Below are positions 1 to 12,178 of a stretch of 64,000 nucleotides of DNA, piece after piece. Below the pieces are notes generated by a model that made no database searches, was not told where the DNA came from, and saw nothing but the letters and a program-made list of their open reading frames with translations. The stretch is from Agrobacterium fabrum str. C58 (GTDB lineage: Bacteria; Pseudomonadota; Alphaproteobacteria; Rhizobiales; Rhizobiaceae): the NCBI RefSeq assembly GCF_000092025.1, contig NC_003063.2, positions 1,307,501 to 1,371,500 of the forward strand, written 5' to 3'. A program made the position numbers and the translations under genes. Each line of letters starts with the position of its first letter. Positions within the stretch are counted from its first letter, which is position 1.

Positions 1-2305
<2,305 letters not shown>

Positions 2306-2571
2306 TTCCCATTGATTATGTTCATCGAACAAAGGTCGATGACATCTGTTCTGTCTTCACGCTGACGTGGCCTTCGGCCACTACGCTGCAGACGGCGCGC
2401 CAAACGATTGGCGACGGACTAGCGTCCTGTATGGTTGCCATGCTCGATCTCGAGCAACGCAACATACGGAACAAGTCACAGAAAGACGTGTTAAATTAAA
2501 TCAGACGAAAGTCTGCCAGCTTCTCGAAAACAACAGTCCATGTTAAAACATGAACAATGTTGCGTTTTGCC
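2306..2571 (+). other. 23S-5S internal transcribed spacer
   Basis: Spacer of about 265 bases between the large-subunit rRNA and 5S rRNA. It is AT-richer than the rRNA. No tRNA or protein gene was recognised in it. Confidence 0.7.
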
Positions 2572-2690
2572 GACCTGGTGGTTATCGCGGGGCGGCTGCA
2601 CCCGTTCCCATTCCGAACACGGCCGTGAAACGCCCCAGCGCCAATGGTACTTCGTCTCAAGACGCGGGAGAGTAGGTCGCTGCCAGGTCT
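2572..2690 (+). rRNA. rrf: 5S ribosomal RNA
   Basis: About 119 bases that begin GACCTGGTGG and end CCAGGTCT, so the 5' and 3' ends pair as helix I. The conserved internal CCCATTCCGAACACGG loop is present. It lies downstream of 23S in the same orientation, as expected for a bacterial rRNA operon. Confidence 0.95.
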
Positions 2691-2744
2691 GCAAAACGCA
2701 ACTCAAAATCTTCTCAACTCACATACCTCGGCCCAGCCGACACC

Positions 2745-2769
2745 AAGGGCCGCTATCCAAGCGGCCTTT
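2745..2769 (+). terminator. Hairpin downstream of 5S rRNA, possible terminator
   Basis: Stem GGCCGCT/AGCGGCC with a five-base loop, extended by an A-run before it and TTT after it. It resembles a factor-independent terminator with a short T-run. Because the tRNA-fMet gene follows in the same direction it may act only partly or mark an RNA-processing point. Confidence 0.5.
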
Positions 2770-2833
2770 CGTCGTTTAAGGCAGAGCTTTAAAGAAAATG
2801 AAATGGCGTACAAAATCATGTGCGCCCCTTACA

Positions 2834-2862
2834 GGAGATAAATTGCTCCGCAATTTATCTCC
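2834..2862 (+). other. Perfect 13-bp RNA hairpin in the 5S-tRNA spacer
   Basis: GGAGATAAATTGC, a three-base loop, then its exact complement. It is followed by a smaller stem at about 2872-2894 (GTCGT/ACGAC arms) and another at 2904-2922 (CATTCGG/CCGAATG), which ends eight bases before tRNA-fMet. No T-run follows, so processing of the rRNA precursor is more likely than termination. That role is an inference. Confidence 0.6.
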
Positions 2863-2929
2863 GGCAAAGATCCGTCGTCGCTAAAGCAACGACGTAACCG
2901 CGACATTCGGCCTTGCCGAATGCGCTGGA

Positions 2930-3006
<77 letters not shown>

Positions 3007-3027
3007 AAGTTTACACCCAATATCAAA

Positions 3028-3056
3028 GGGCTCCGAGGAAACTCGGAGCCCTTTTT
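3028..3056 (+). terminator. Factor-independent terminator of the rRNA operon
   Basis: Ten-base perfect stem (GGGCTCCGAG/CTCGGAGCCC) around a GAAA loop, directly followed by five T. It sits 21 bases after tRNA-fMet and is the clear end of the rRNA transcript. Confidence 0.92.
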
Positions 3057-3282
3057 GCGTTCAGAACGCCTTGGAATATAAAACGCCAAGCTGAAGACGT
3101 TGCTTGCCGAGATGATGCTGGACAGCGCCATTTTGAAGGATGTTGCTTCAAAAAATGGTAACGCATGGCGCGAGGGGCCGTGCGTGTTCAATCCCGGTGA
3201 TGATCGGTCGAGCGTGGATGTGGATCACGGCAAAACGGAAAAATGGATCAAACTCACATGAAAAATAACAGCATCGTCGTAT

Positions 3283-3316
3283 GATGCTCTCAACGTCCGA
3301 AAGCGTTGGGAGCATC
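3283..3316 (-). terminator. 13-bp hairpin at the 3' end of the minus-strand sugar-acid operon
   Basis: A 13-bp stem with one G.T pair and an eight-base loop lies just beyond the stop codon of the DHDPS-like gene (ends 3331). The minus-strand side lacks a good T-run, so it is a terminator candidate or a 3'-end stabilising hairpin. The 3057-3282 stretch before it holds no recognised gene. Confidence 0.45.
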
Positions 3317-3330
3317 TCGCCCTTGGGAGG

Positions 3331-4227
3331 TTATTTCCAGCTGGCCAGCAGGTTTTCGAGCAAAGCGCGGTCAGGCGCATCCAAGCGCACGAGCCCAGGG
3401 GCGCGCACCGGACCGACGGCGAGCCCCATGATTTCCATAGCTTCTTTCACTACAGTCACATTGGCGCCGTTTCGGTAGCGCGTGCGCAGCCGCTCGAACA
3501 ATTCGATCTTCTCAACGATCTTTCGGGCGCTGTCGAAATCGCCTGCCATGAGAGCCTCGTGTACCTGCATTGAAAAATGCGGGGCGACATTAACGAGACC
3601 GGAGGTGAAGCCACGCGCTCCGACTGCGGCGAAGGCTGGGGCCCAGCTTTCTGCAAGGCCGCAAATATACAAGGCTCCGTCTGCGTCGGAGGCGGCGATG
3701 GCGCGCGACAGCAGCATGATATCTGTCGTGGCGAATTTGATGCCCGCGACATTTGGATGGCTGGAGAGCCTCACCATATCGTCCACCGCAAATCCATCGG
3801 CCCGTACATAGGCGACAAGAGGAAGCGCGCTGTCTTCAGCCAGCCCCAGGAAATAGGCGATTTGAGATTGAGGAGCGGCGAACGGATCAACCGGTTGGTG
3901 AGACATCACTGCGGATGCGCCGAGTTCCTTTGCGGTCCGCGCCATCGCAATTGCTTCGCGCTGCGAGCGTCCAATGGCTGCGGTGACGGGAGCAATGCCG
4001 TCCACGCCTTTGATTGCGGCCTCGTAAACCGTCAGGATTTCAGCGGGCGTCAACGCGTAAAACTCGCCTGTATTGCCAGCCGCGACGATGTTGTGAATGC
4101 CGGCCCTGGCCACACGGGCGTAGGCCTCGGCGGTGATGTCGAAACTGATCTCTCCATCGGCGTCATATGCCGTAACGGGAACGCCGGAGATGCCGTGCAG
4201 CGCCTGGCGAATATCAAATGTCGTCAT
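3331..4227 (-). CDS. DHDPS/NAL-family aldolase or dehydratase (sugar-acid lyase)
   Basis: 298-residue class I lyase of the dihydrodipicolinate synthase / N-acetylneuraminate lyase superfamily. Visible are the GxxGE motif (GNTGE, residues 51-55), the active-site tyrosine (Tyr140 in VAYVRADG) and the Schiff-base lysine (Lys164 in GIKF). With a lactonase and an acid-sugar dehydratase next door, the likely substrate is a 2-keto-3-deoxy sugar acid, cleaved to pyruvate plus aldehyde, or 5-keto-4-deoxyglucarate, dehydrated and decarboxylated. Lysine biosynthesis is unlikely in this context. The start is set at the ATG with GGGAGA upstream, 28 codons inside the longest reading frame. It lies 31 bases downstream of the lactonase gene, in the same operon. 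Confidence 0.85.
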   Translation of the reverse strand: MTTFDIRQALHGISGVPVTAYDADGEISFDITAEAYARVARAGIHNIVAAGNTGEFYALTPAEILTVYEAAIKGVDGIAPVTAAIGRSQREAIAMARTAKELGASAVMSHQPVDPFAAPQSQIAYFLGLAEDSALPLVAYVRADGFAVDDMVRLSSHPNVAGIKFATTDIMLLSRAIAASDADGALYICGLAESWAPAFAAVGARGFTSGLVNVAPHFSMQVHEALMAGDFDSARKIVEKIELFERLRTRYRNGANVTVVKEAMEIMGLAVGPVRAPGLVRLDAPDRALLENLLASWK

Positions 4228-4258
4228 TAATCGGTCTCCCGTGGAGTAAAATCTATCG

Positions 4259-5140
4259 TCAGAGGGGGAATTTGTGAATCGGGGCGCCAGCAACAGGCGC
4301 GTCGAAAGCAACCAATGTTCCTGATGTCGCGACGCCGTTTGTGTCTGTCACAAGGCTGGTAACGTAGAGTGTCTTGAGTTCGGGACCGCCGAAGCAGGGC
4401 ATGGTCGGACCCTTGAATGGCATCTTGTAGATTTCAAACAATTCGCCATCGGGGGTGAAGCGGTTCAATCTGCCCGCCTGCACACCGGCACTCCAGTAAC
4501 AACCTTCGCTGTCTGTCGCAGCACCATCCGGCCTGCCTTCGTCCGGCTGAAAATCATGGAGGCGTTTGGCGGGCCCAAGCCTGCCCGTTTGAACATCGAA
4601 GTCGAAAACCTGAAGCAGCAGCCCGCTGCTATCTGAATGGTACATCCGTGTCTCGTCCGGGCTCCAGGCGAGACCGTTGGACGTCAACATATCGCCGTCT
4701 ATGAAGCGCTCGACGTGACCGCTGGAAGAAACGCGATAGAGGCGAGCATTGCCGGTGGGAACGTCTGCCTCATCTCTTGTGCCCACCCAGAAGTGACCAT
4801 CTGGGCCAACCTTTCCATCATTCAACCGGCTGTCGGCTCTCCCCTCATCGGGATCGCAGAGAAGCTCGAGTTCACCATTCTGCGGATTGAGCAGATGAAC
4901 GCCTGTCTTCAATGCCGCGACGATCAGGTTACTTTGGCAGAGGCCAAGACAGCCGATCTGTGCCGGCATGTCGAAACGCTGGAGTTTTCCGCTTGGTGAT
5001 AGGCAAAAAATTGCAGGCGCCAGAATGTCCACGAACCACAGGTCGCCGGTTCGCTCGTCCCATGTCGGAGACTCGCCCACCCGCAGCGGTGTGTCGATAA
5101 GTGTGCGAATTGCAGGCTCTATAATGCGCGGCTGGCTCAC
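4259..5140 (-). CDS. SMP-30/gluconolactonase-family sugar lactone hydrolase
   Basis: 293-residue six-bladed beta-propeller of the SMP-30/Gnl/regucalcin family, which opens sugar-acid lactones using a divalent metal. The expected metal and substrate residues sit at nearly the same positions as in animal SMP-30: Glu23 (GESP), Asn107 (RLNDGK), Asn155 (SNGLAW) and Asp205 (PDGAATDS). The start is a GTG with a strong GGAGGA six bases upstream; the frame's earlier ATG at 5227 would run into the regulator gene. No signal peptide is seen, so it acts in the cytoplasm. It probably provides the open acid for the neighbouring dehydratase and lyase. The exact sugar cannot be read from sequence. Confidence 0.87.
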   Translation of the reverse strand: MSQPRIIEPAIRTLIDTPLRVGESPTWDERTGDLWFVDILAPAIFCLSPSGKLQRFDMPAQIGCLGLCQSNLIVAALKTGVHLLNPQNGELELLCDPDEGRADSRLNDGKVGPDGHFWVGTRDEADVPTGNARLYRVSSSGHVERFIDGDMLTSNGLAWSPDETRMYHSDSSGLLLQVFDFDVQTGRLGPAKRLHDFQPDEGRPDGAATDSEGCYWSAGVQAGRLNRFTPDGELFEIYKMPFKGPTMPCFGGPELKTLYVTSLVTDTNGVATSGTLVAFDAPVAGAPIHKFPL

Positions 5141-5183
5141 GAATTCTCCTCCATCATCCGTGTGGCGTCGATCAGTCAGAAGT

Positions 5184-5915
5184 TCAGGTTCCTCCCTCAC
5201 CGCCCACGCCTTTGAACATTCTGGCACGCGCTTTCAGGATGTGGTCCTTCATCGCGTCATGGGCGGCCTGCTCCCGTCGCTCGAATACGGCCTCAACGAT
5301 TGCGGTATGCTCGTTCTGCACGTCACGAACATGTTGAGGCGTGCGTTTGAGGCTAAGGCTGCGCGTTACGGATTGTCCGATTGCAAAGTGGGGCTTGAAC
5401 CAGGTGCGAACCGTGATGTGAAACTGGTTGTGGCTGGCTCTGGCGATGGCGTCGTGCAGGGCAAAGTCCTCCTCCGCGCCGAGATCACCCCGCTCGAGGC
5501 AGAGTTCCAGCGCTGCGAGCGCCTGCTCGATTCGCGACCTGTCTGCGGGCTGCCAGTTTCTTGCCGCCAGTTCTGCGGCAGAGGCTTCGAGGCCAGACCT
5601 GAATTCGAAGAAGCGCTGTACGTCGGCGAGCGAACCGACAGGTACTTGTTGCAGAACGGAGGAATCGGGCTGCTGGCGAACATAGGAGCCAGAACCTTTT
5701 TGAGACACGATAAGGCCATCGTTGCGCAATCTCTCCAGCGCCTCGCGGACCACTGGACGCGATGCGCCCAACATCGACGCCAGGCTTTGTTCGGATGGCA
5801 GCCGCTCGTTAAGCGGGAAACGGCCATCGCTGATCATGCCGACGATCTTCTCGTACACGATGTCGCTCAGCCGCGTCTCGCTCCTGGAGGGAGCGGATGT
5901 TGTCAGATTATCCAT
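5184..5915 (-). CDS. GntR-family (FadR/FCD subfamily) transcriptional regulator
   Basis: 243-residue repressor-type regulator. The N-terminal winged helix-turn-helix is at about residues 14-85, with the GntR signature LPSEQSLASMLGASRPVVREAL. The C-terminal alpha-helical FCD domain (about 95-225) has histidines placed to bind a metal (HDAIARASHN, NEHTAIVEA). FCD proteins sense small organic acids. It heads the minus-strand lactonase-lyase operon and faces the divergent importer operon starting at 6219, so it most likely controls both from the shared 303-base intergenic region. The inducer is unknown; a sugar acid is inferred. Confidence 0.88.
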   Translation of the reverse strand: MDNLTTSAPSRSETRLSDIVYEKIVGMISDGRFPLNERLPSEQSLASMLGASRPVVREALERLRNDGLIVSQKGSGSYVRQQPDSSVLQQVPVGSLADVQRFFEFRSGLEASAAELAARNWQPADRSRIEQALAALELCLERGDLGAEEDFALHDAIARASHNQFHITVRTWFKPHFAIGQSVTRSLSLKRTPQHVRDVQNEHTAIVEAVFERREQAAHDAMKDHILKARARMFKGVGGEGGT

Positions 5916-6218
5916 CTGCGCCCTCTCGTCGCAAATCGCTGAATCTTTTCAGCATTTCATTTCACATCGTATCAAGTGCGTCTCTACAGGCGCGCTGGAA
6001 GCTGATCAACTCCCAACCGCGAACGGGGCATCTGATTGCGAAAACTCCATCCATGAATAAAAAATATGTAAAAATCTGTCAATACTTGTAATCATCTGAA
6101 AACACCCATATGGTCACCGTGCCGATGGAGGATCGGCACGTGGGTCGGCCAGGAGGGCTGAAGTAACGAGGTTCTGCACCTCGCTGCGACCTGCGATCTT
6201 TTGGGAGGAAATCGATCG
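5916..6218. promoter_or_regulatory. Divergent control region between FCD regulator and importer operon
   Basis: 303-base gene-free region that must hold promoters for both directions. The 6040-6110 part is AT-rich. In the leader of the plus-strand operon an 8-bp stem (GTGCCGAT/ATCGGCAC, 6119-6139, loop GGAGG) is visible. It hides a GGAGG and has no T-run. A GGGAGGAA ribosome site lies at 6203-6210. No convincing FCD operator palindrome could be assigned by eye. Confidence 0.55.
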
Positions 6219-8168
6219 ATGCGCGATGGGGATGAAATCTCGCACGGCGTGACGCGCCGTACCTTTATTGCCGGGCTTGGAGGCGTTGCTGCGCTGTCTC
6301 TCGTCGGCACTTCGGCACAAGCTGCCGCCGGCAAGGAAGCGCCTGAATTGGCTGCCCTGGTCAAGGATGGAAAGTTACCACCTTTGGCCGATCGCCTGCC
6401 AAAGAACCCGATGGTGGTGACGCCGTTCGAGAAGGTCGGCACTTATGGCGGCACCCTGCGCCGTGGTCTTCGCGGGTCGTCGGACCATAACGGCATCCTG
6501 CGCATGGTCGGCAACCAGAGCCTTGTTCGCTGGAACATGGACTTCACCGAGGTCTTGCCGAACCTTGCGGAGAAATGGGAAGTCAGTCCTGACGCGTCCG
6601 AGTTCACCTTCCATCTGATTGAGGGCGCGAAGTGGTCTGACGGCCATCCGTTCACTGCCGATGACGTGGTCTTCGCGATCGAAGACTGCATCAAGAACAA
6701 GGAGCTTTACAGCGCCACTCCGGCGCAGTTGTCCGTGGCAGGCAAGGCCGTCGACGTATCAAAGGTCGATGATTTTACGGTAAAGTTCAAGTTTGCGGCA
6801 CCGAACGCGCTGTATCTCGAAAATCTTGCGACCCCGCTTGGCCAGCACCCCACGCTGTTCCCCAAGCATTATTGCAGCAAGTTCCTGCCCAAATACAATG
6901 CGGCTCTCGATGCAGAGGTCAAGGCGGCCGGTGTTTCCAGCTGGACCGAACTTTTCCGTGCCAAATGCGGCGATATCGAAATCCCGTCCCGTTGGTCAAA
7001 TGTCGACAAGCCGACGCTCGATCCGTGGGTCGTCAAGGAGCCTTATTCCGGCGGCGCGACGCGTGTTGTCATGACCCGCAACCCATACTTTTGGCAGGTT
7101 GATACGGATGGCAACCAGTTGCCCTATATCAACGAGATCAATTTCGGCATCTCGCAGGATGTCGAATCCCTGATGCTCAACGTGATTTCGGGCAAGATCG
7201 ATATTCAGGAACGCCACATCAGCGTGCTCGCCAACAAGCCGACGCTTTCCCAGAACATGGAGAAGGGCAATTACCGGCTGATGACGCTGGTTCCGTCTGC
7301 TGCCCAGCAATGCCAGATTTATCTGAACATCACCCATAAAGATCCTGCCATGCGCAAGATGTTTGCGGACAAATCCTTCCGGCAGGCCCTGTCGCTGGGG
7401 CTTAATCGCCAGGAGATCATCGAGATCGTATATTTCGGCCAGAGCGAAGCCTATCAGACCGGCCCGCGCCCGACGCATCCATGGTATCATGAGAAACTGG
7501 CGCGGCAGAGCACCGAGTTTGATGCCGACAAGGCCAACGAGCTTCTCGACAAGGCTGGATACGACAAGAAGAACGGCAATGGAATTCGCCTGCGTCCCGA
7601 TGGTCAACCGATCTTCTTCTCAATCGATGTCATTCCAACGCTTTATCCCGATCTCGTCGACACGCTGGAACTGGTGAAGGCGCAGTGGGCGCAGATCGGC
7701 GTCGATATCAAGGTCAACACCATCGAACGGGCTCTGTATTACACGCGTGGTGACGACAATGCCCACGATGCGGCTGTCTGGCCAGGTCCGGGTGGACTGG
7801 ACCCGATGCTCGATCCGCGCGACTTCTTCGCCTTCCATCCACAAGGGTCGCGTTACGCCATTCCGTGGGCGCTCTGGTATACGTCCAACGGCCAGAAGGG
7901 CGAGGAGCCGCCGGAAAGCCAGAAGAAGCGGTTCAAGCTTTTCGATGAAGCGCGCTCGACTGCCGATATCGCCAAGCGTGGCGAATTCATGAAGCAGATT
8001 TTCGATATCGCGGCGGAAGAATTCGAAACGATTGGCGTCTGCCTGGCTGTTGGCGGTTTCGGCATCATCAGGAACAATCTTCACAATGTTCCGGAAAAGG
8101 AACCAGACAGCTGGTCCTGGCCGAACCCCGGTCCGGCGCTGCCGCAGCAGTTCACCTTCACAAGCTAA
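6219..8168 (+). CDS. Dipeptide/oligosaccharide-type ABC transporter substrate-binding protein (Tat signal)
   Basis: 649-residue periplasmic binding protein of the large SBP family 5 (DppA/OppA type), longer than the usual 500-550 residues. A twin-arginine signal peptide is visible (TRRTFIAGLGG, then a hydrophobic stretch ending at AQAAAG near residue 35), pointing to Tat export. The domain features WEVSPDASEFTFHL and WSDGHPFTADDVVFAIED are typical of the family. The ATG at 6219 has an excellent GGGAGGAA eight bases upstream, better than the TTG 18 bases earlier. It is the first gene of a five- to six-gene operon that continues with permeases, ATPase and sugar-acid enzymes, so a sugar or oligosaccharide ligand is more likely than a peptide. 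Rhizobial AgpA, an alpha-galactoside binder, is a precedent. Confidence 0.88.
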   Translation: MRDGDEISHGVTRRTFIAGLGGVAALSLVGTSAQAAAGKEAPELAALVKDGKLPPLADRLPKNPMVVTPFEKVGTYGGTLRRGLRGSSDHNGILRMVGNQSLVRWNMDFTEVLPNLAEKWEVSPDASEFTFHLIEGAKWSDGHPFTADDVVFAIEDCIKNKELYSATPAQLSVAGKAVDVSKVDDFTVKFKFAAPNALYLENLATPLGQHPTLFPKHYCSKFLPKYNAALDAEVKAAGVSSWTELFRAKCGDIEIPSRWSNVDKPTLDPWVVKEPYSGGATRVVMTRNPYFWQVDTDGNQLPYINEINFGISQDVESLMLNVISGKIDIQERHISVLANKPTLSQNMEKGNYRLMTLVPSAAQQCQIYLNITHKDPAMRKMFADKSFRQALSLGLNRQEIIEIVYFGQSEAYQTGPRPTHPWYHEKLARQSTEFDADKANELLDKAGYDKKNGNGIRLRPDGQPIFFSIDVIPTLYPDLVDTLELVKAQWAQIGVDIKVNTIERALYYTRGDDNAHDAAVWPGPGGLDPMLDPRDFFAFHPQGSRYAIPWALWYTSNGQKGEEPPESQKKRFKLFDEARSTADIAKRGEFMKQIFDIAAEEFETIGVCLAVGGFGIIRNNLHNVPEKEPDSWSWPNPGPALPQQFTFTS

Positions 8169-8278
8169 ACGACTGATGCGTGTCGCCGTTTGCGCGGCGA
8201 CACTTTTCGATTGGGTCGAGTGGCAGATATTCGCGTTCGCCAGGCGGATATGCTGCAAAACGTGATTGTGAGAACGAC

Positions 8279-9265
8279 ATGTTGGTCTTCATCGTGAAAC
8301 GGCTGCTATGGATGATCCCATCGCTGTTTGCCGTCAGCTTCCTTGCCTTCGTCCTTATTCAGTTGCCGCCAGGCGACTATGTGACGACCTATATCGCCAC
8401 GCTTGCCGCTTCGAACGAAGTCATCGACCAGAACACCGCCGCGCAGTTGCGCGAACGTTTCGGCCTCGGCGATCCCATGATCATCCAGTACCTGAAATGG
8501 ATATGGGGCATCATCAGCCGCGGTGATTTCGGCATATCCTTCGAGTGGCAGCAGCCGGTTTCCGGCCTGATCTGGGAGCGCATGGCGCTGACGCTCGTGC
8601 TGGCAATTGCAAGTCTGCTGGCCACATGGGCCATCGCGCTGCCTATCGGCGTCTTCTCCGCCGTGCGGAAATATTCCATCGGCGACTACATGTTCACCGC
8701 CTTCTCCTTCTTCGGACTTTCCATCCCGTCATTCCTGCTTGCGCTGGTTCTGATGTATGTCGCGGCGGTCGAATTCGGTGCGGATGTCGGCGGCCTCTTC
8801 TCGGCCCAGTTCGAAACTGCGCCGTGGAGCATCGCAAAGATGATCGACCTCATGGCGCATATCTGGTTGCCGGTCGCCATCCTTGCCATTTCCTCCACGG
8901 CCAGCCTCATCCGCGTCATGCGCGCCAATATGCTGGACGAATTGCCGAAACCCTATGTGACCACGGCCCGCGCCAAGGGCCTGTCGGAGTTTCGCCTGTT
9001 GACGAAATATCCTCTGAGAATTGCTCTCAACCCCTTCATTTCCACGATTGCATGGCTGTTACCCAACCTCATTTCGGGCTCTGTCGTCGTTGCCATCGTG
9101 CTCAACCTGCCCACCGCAGCGCCGCTTCTTTTGCAGTCGCTGATGGCGCAGGACATGTATCTCGCCGGGGCCTTCGTGCTCCTGATCTGCGCGTTGACGC
9201 TGATCGGATCGCTGATCAGCGACATTCTGCTGGCGCTGGTCGATCCCCGAATCCGTCTCGAATAG
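8279..9265 (+). CDS. ABC transporter permease, DppB-type
   Basis: 328-residue inner-membrane permease with about six transmembrane helices and the BPD_transp_1 fold. The cytoplasmic coupling (EAA) loop is visible as TTARAKGLSEFRLLTKYPLR near residues 223-242. The N-terminal FIVKRLLWMIPSLFAVSFL is typical of DppB/OppB proteins. The ATG at 8279 is chosen because the 33 residues before it are polar and unlike the family. It pairs with the permease that starts nine bases downstream of its stop. Confidence 0.9.
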   Translation: MLVFIVKRLLWMIPSLFAVSFLAFVLIQLPPGDYVTTYIATLAASNEVIDQNTAAQLRERFGLGDPMIIQYLKWIWGIISRGDFGISFEWQQPVSGLIWERMALTLVLAIASLLATWAIALPIGVFSAVRKYSIGDYMFTAFSFFGLSIPSFLLALVLMYVAAVEFGADVGGLFSAQFETAPWSIAKMIDLMAHIWLPVAILAISSTASLIRVMRANMLDELPKPYVTTARAKGLSEFRLLTKYPLRIALNPFISTIAWLLPNLISGSVVVAIVLNLPTAAPLLLQSLMAQDMYLAGAFVLLICALTLIGSLISDILLALVDPRIRLE

Positions 9266-9274
9266 GAGGGCGTC

Positions 9275-10399
9275 ATGGCCGATATTGCTGTAGCCACCAC
9301 CATTCGCCCCGACCGCGCCGCCGTCGCATCGCAATGGCAACTCATCTGGTGGGCGTTCAAGCGTCACCGTCTGGCCATGGCCGCTCTCGTCGTGACCATT
9401 GCCATGTATGTCGTGGCCCTCGTGCCCGGCTTCTTTGCGATCAATGATCCGGTGCTGCAAAATGCCCGCGCGACGTTTTATCCGCCGCAACGGGTTCATT
9501 TGATCGACACGACGGATGGTTTCTCCGTCGGGCTGCATTATTACCCTCTCAAGCTGACCCGTAACCCCGAAACGCTGGCCGCCGTCTTCGTCGAAGACAC
9601 GGGCAAGAAAATACCGATCCAGCTTTTTGGTCGCGGCTACGAATATTCCGTGCTTGGACTGTTCGACACCAACATCCATCTTCTGGCCTCCACCGATAAG
9701 ACGCGACCGCTGTTTCTTTTCGGGGCTGACCGGCTTGGCCGCGATGTCTTCAGCCGTGTCGTGCAGGGTTCGCAGATTTCCCTGTCGATTGGTCTTGTCG
9801 GCGTGTTCTTTTCGCTGCTGCTCGGCGTCGTCTTGGGCGGTATTTCCGGGTATTATGGCGGGCGTATCGATTTCGTCATGCAGCGGGTAATCGATTTCGT
9901 CCTGTCGCTGCCCACCATCCCCATATGGCTGGCCATGGCGGCGGCGCTGCCGCAGGGCTGGCCCGCGACGCTTCAATATATGATGATCACCATCATCCTC
10001 TCCCTGACTGGCTGGGCGCAGCTTGCCCGCGTCGTGCGTGGCAGGTTCCTGTCGCTCAGAACGGAAGAGTTTGTCGCTGCTGCCAGATTGGACGGCGTAC
10101 CCGAAGGGCGCATCATCTTCCGTCACATGCTGCCCAGCTTCTCCAGCCACATCATCGCATCCGTCACGCTGGCTGTACCCGCAATGATCCTCGCGGAAAC
10201 GTCGCTGTCCTTCCTCGGTCTCGGCCTTCAGCCGCCAACGATTTCGTGGGGTGTGCTGCTGCGCGAGGCCCAGAACATCCGTTCGATTGCGACGGCTCCG
10301 TGGCTCTTCCTGCCCGGTGTTGCCGTTGTTGTTGCCGTCATGGCGCTGAACCTCCTCGGTGATGGTCTGCGCGATGCAGCCGACCCCTATAACAAGTGA
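9275..10399 (+). CDS. ABC transporter permease, DppC-type with periplasmic insert
   Basis: 374-residue partner permease. After the first membrane helix (about residues 32-54) there is a hydrophilic segment of about 110 residues before the [17 protein letters not shown] motif that begins the DppC core. That makes it longer than ordinary DppC (about 300). The coupling loop is [20 protein letters not shown]. The ATG follows GGAGGG by five bases and lies nine bases after the DppB-type gene. The insert probably lies outside the membrane facing the binding protein; its role is unknown. Confidence 0.9.
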   Translation: MADIAVATTIRPDRAAVASQWQLIWWAFKRHRLAMAALVVTIAMYVVALVPGFFAINDPVLQNARATFYPPQRVHLIDTTDGFSVGLHYYPLKLTRNPETLAAVFVEDTGKKIPIQLFGRGYEYSVLGLFDTNIHLLASTDKTRPLFLFGADRLGRDVFSRVVQGSQISLSIGLVGVFFSLLLGVVLGGISGYYGGRIDFVMQRVIDFVLSLPTIPIWLAMAAALPQGWPATLQYMMITIILSLTGWAQLARVVRGRFLSLRTEEFVAAARLDGVPEGRIIFRHMLPSFSSHIIASVTLAVPAMILAETSLSFLGLGLQPPTISWGVLLREAQNIRSIATAPWLFLPGVAVVVAVMALNLLGDGLRDAADPYNK

Positions 10400-10409
10400 G
10401 GGCCTTTAT

Positions 10410-12134
10410 ATGAGTGAAGTCGTCTCGATGAAGCCTGCAAAGCCCCTTCTTGAAGTTCGCAATCTCGTTACCGAATTTCCGTTGCGTACCGGCGTTTTTC
10501 GCGCCGTCAACGATATTTCTTTCTCGATAGAGCCTGGCAAGACGCTCTGCGTGGTGGGAGAAAGCGGCTCGGGCAAGTCAGTCACGGCCCGCTCCATCCT
10601 CCAGATCATCGATAGCCCCGGCTATATCACCTCCGGCTCGATCATCCTGAACAAGGCTGACGGTTCGTCAGTTGATCTGGCGAAACTGGACCCACGCGGG
10701 CGTGCCATCCGCGCTGTTCGCGGTGCCGATATCGCGATGATTTTCCAGGAGCCAATGTCGTCGCTTTCTCCAGTTCATACAGTCGGAGACCAGATTACCG
10801 AAGTTTTGCGGCTTCACCTGAAAATGAGTAAGGCACAGGCGAGGGCAGAGGCAATCGAGCTGCTGCGGCAGGTCGAAATTCCAAACCCGGAAAAGGCGCT
10901 AGACCGATACGCCTTCCAATATTCCGGCGGTATGCGCCAGCGCGCCATGATCGCGATGGCGCTTGCCTGCAAACCACAGCTCCTCATTGCCGACGAGCCG
11001 ACGACGGCGCTCGACGTCACCACGCAGGCGGAAATTCTCGATCTGATATCGCGGCTGCAAAAGGCCCACGGTATGGCCGTGCTGTTCATCACGCACGATA
11101 TGGGCGTCGTCGCTCAGATCGCTGATGATGTTCTTGTCATGCATCATGGCGTCGTGAAGGAATACGGGACAGTCGAGCAAATCTTCCACAAGCCGCAGGA
11201 TCCCTATACGCGGATGCTGATCGGCTCGGTCCTCAAGCTGGAGCAGAAGGCCGAAATCCGCCTTGCCCGTCCGCCGCTTGATCAGACCGCAGCGCCGATA
11301 CTGGAAGTCAAGGACCTGTCGATGCACTTTGGCGAGATGAAGGCGCTGGACGGTGTTTCGATAAAGCTCCTGCCCGGCGAGACCCTCGGCATCGTCGGCG
11401 AAAGCGGGTCGGGTAAGACAACCATGGGCCGCTCCATCATGCGCCTCTATGATCCGACGGCTGGCGAGATGCTTTATAGAAGAGCCGACGGCTCGGTTGT
11501 CGATTTGTCTAAGATAGAAGGAAAGGAACTGAAGGCGGCGCGCAGGGAGTTGCGCATGGTGTTCCAGGATCCTTTCGGGTCGCTCAATCCACGCATGACC
11601 GTCGCGCAGGTGATTGGAGAACCGCTGCTTGTCAACGGCATTGCCAAGGGCAAGGAACTGGAAGAGCGCGTCTGCTCCCTGATGGAGCAAGTGGGTCTGG
11701 ATCCCAGTGGGCGTGAACGCTATCCGCACGCCTTTTCCGGTGGTCAGCGTCAGCGCATCGGGATTGCGCGAGCCATTACGCTGCGGCCCCGCATCATCGT
11801 TGCAGATGAGGCCACGTCGGCTCTGGACGTTTCCGTCCGGTTTCAGGTGCTGGATCTGCTCATGAAATTGCAGGACGAGTTGGGTCTCGCCTACATCTTC
11901 ATCAGTCATGACATTGGCGTCATCCGATACATGTGCGACCGGGTCGGCGTCATGTATCGCGGCAAGCTGGTCGAGGTGGGGGAGGCCGAGAAGGTCTGCA
12001 ACGCACCGGATCATCCCTACACCCAGGCATTGCTTTCCGCCATCCCACGGCCGGATCCGCGGGATCGCGACCGGACGAGGCGGTTCCGTTATGTCGAGCC
12101 GGCACCAATCAAAAATGGCGCTGCCGCCCAATGA
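10410..12134 (+). CDS. Fused two-domain ABC transporter ATPase (DppD-DppF type)
   Basis: 574-residue ATPase containing two complete nucleotide-binding domains, equal to DppD and DppF joined. The first has Walker A GESGSGKS and signature YSGGMRQR. The second has Walker A GESGSGKT and signature FSGGQRQR. Each is followed by a Walker B/D-loop ([26 protein letters not shown]) and by the C-terminal oligopeptide-transporter extension. It powers the permease pair upstream, whose stop is ten bases before this ATG. The earlier in-frame ATG at 10359 lies inside the permease gene and is rejected. Confidence 0.92.
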   Translation: MSEVVSMKPAKPLLEVRNLVTEFPLRTGVFRAVNDISFSIEPGKTLCVVGESGSGKSVTARSILQIIDSPGYITSGSIILNKADGSSVDLAKLDPRGRAIRAVRGADIAMIFQEPMSSLSPVHTVGDQITEVLRLHLKMSKAQARAEAIELLRQVEIPNPEKALDRYAFQYSGGMRQRAMIAMALACKPQLLIADEPTTALDVTTQAEILDLISRLQKAHGMAVLFITHDMGVVAQIADDVLVMHHGVVKEYGTVEQIFHKPQDPYTRMLIGSVLKLEQKAEIRLARPPLDQTAAPILEVKDLSMHFGEMKALDGVSIKLLPGETLGIVGESGSGKTTMGRSIMRLYDPTAGEMLYRRADGSVVDLSKIEGKELKAARRELRMVFQDPFGSLNPRMTVAQVIGEPLLVNGIAKGKELEERVCSLMEQVGLDPSGRERYPHAFSGGQRQRIGIARAITLRPRIIVADEATSALDVSVRFQVLDLLMKLQDELGLAYIFISHDIGVIRYMCDRVGVMYRGKLVEVGEAEKVCNAPDHPYTQALLSAIPRPDPRDRDRTRRFRYVEPAPIKNGAAAQ

Positions 12135-12178
12135 CCCCACATTTTCCATCTCCTTGAATTCATGAGGAAGACTGAGGC

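Noticed and set aside
3331..4227. Dihydrodipicolinate synthase of lysine synthesis (dapA)
   Set aside because: Family is right but the neighbours are sugar-acid enzymes, and lysine genes are absent.
9059..10150. 363-codon minus-strand frame
   Set aside because: Antisense to the DppB- and DppC-type permeases; composition is highly polar and unlike a protein.
10899..12149. 416-codon minus-strand frame
   Set aside because: Antisense to the fused ATPase with intact Walker motifs on the plus strand.
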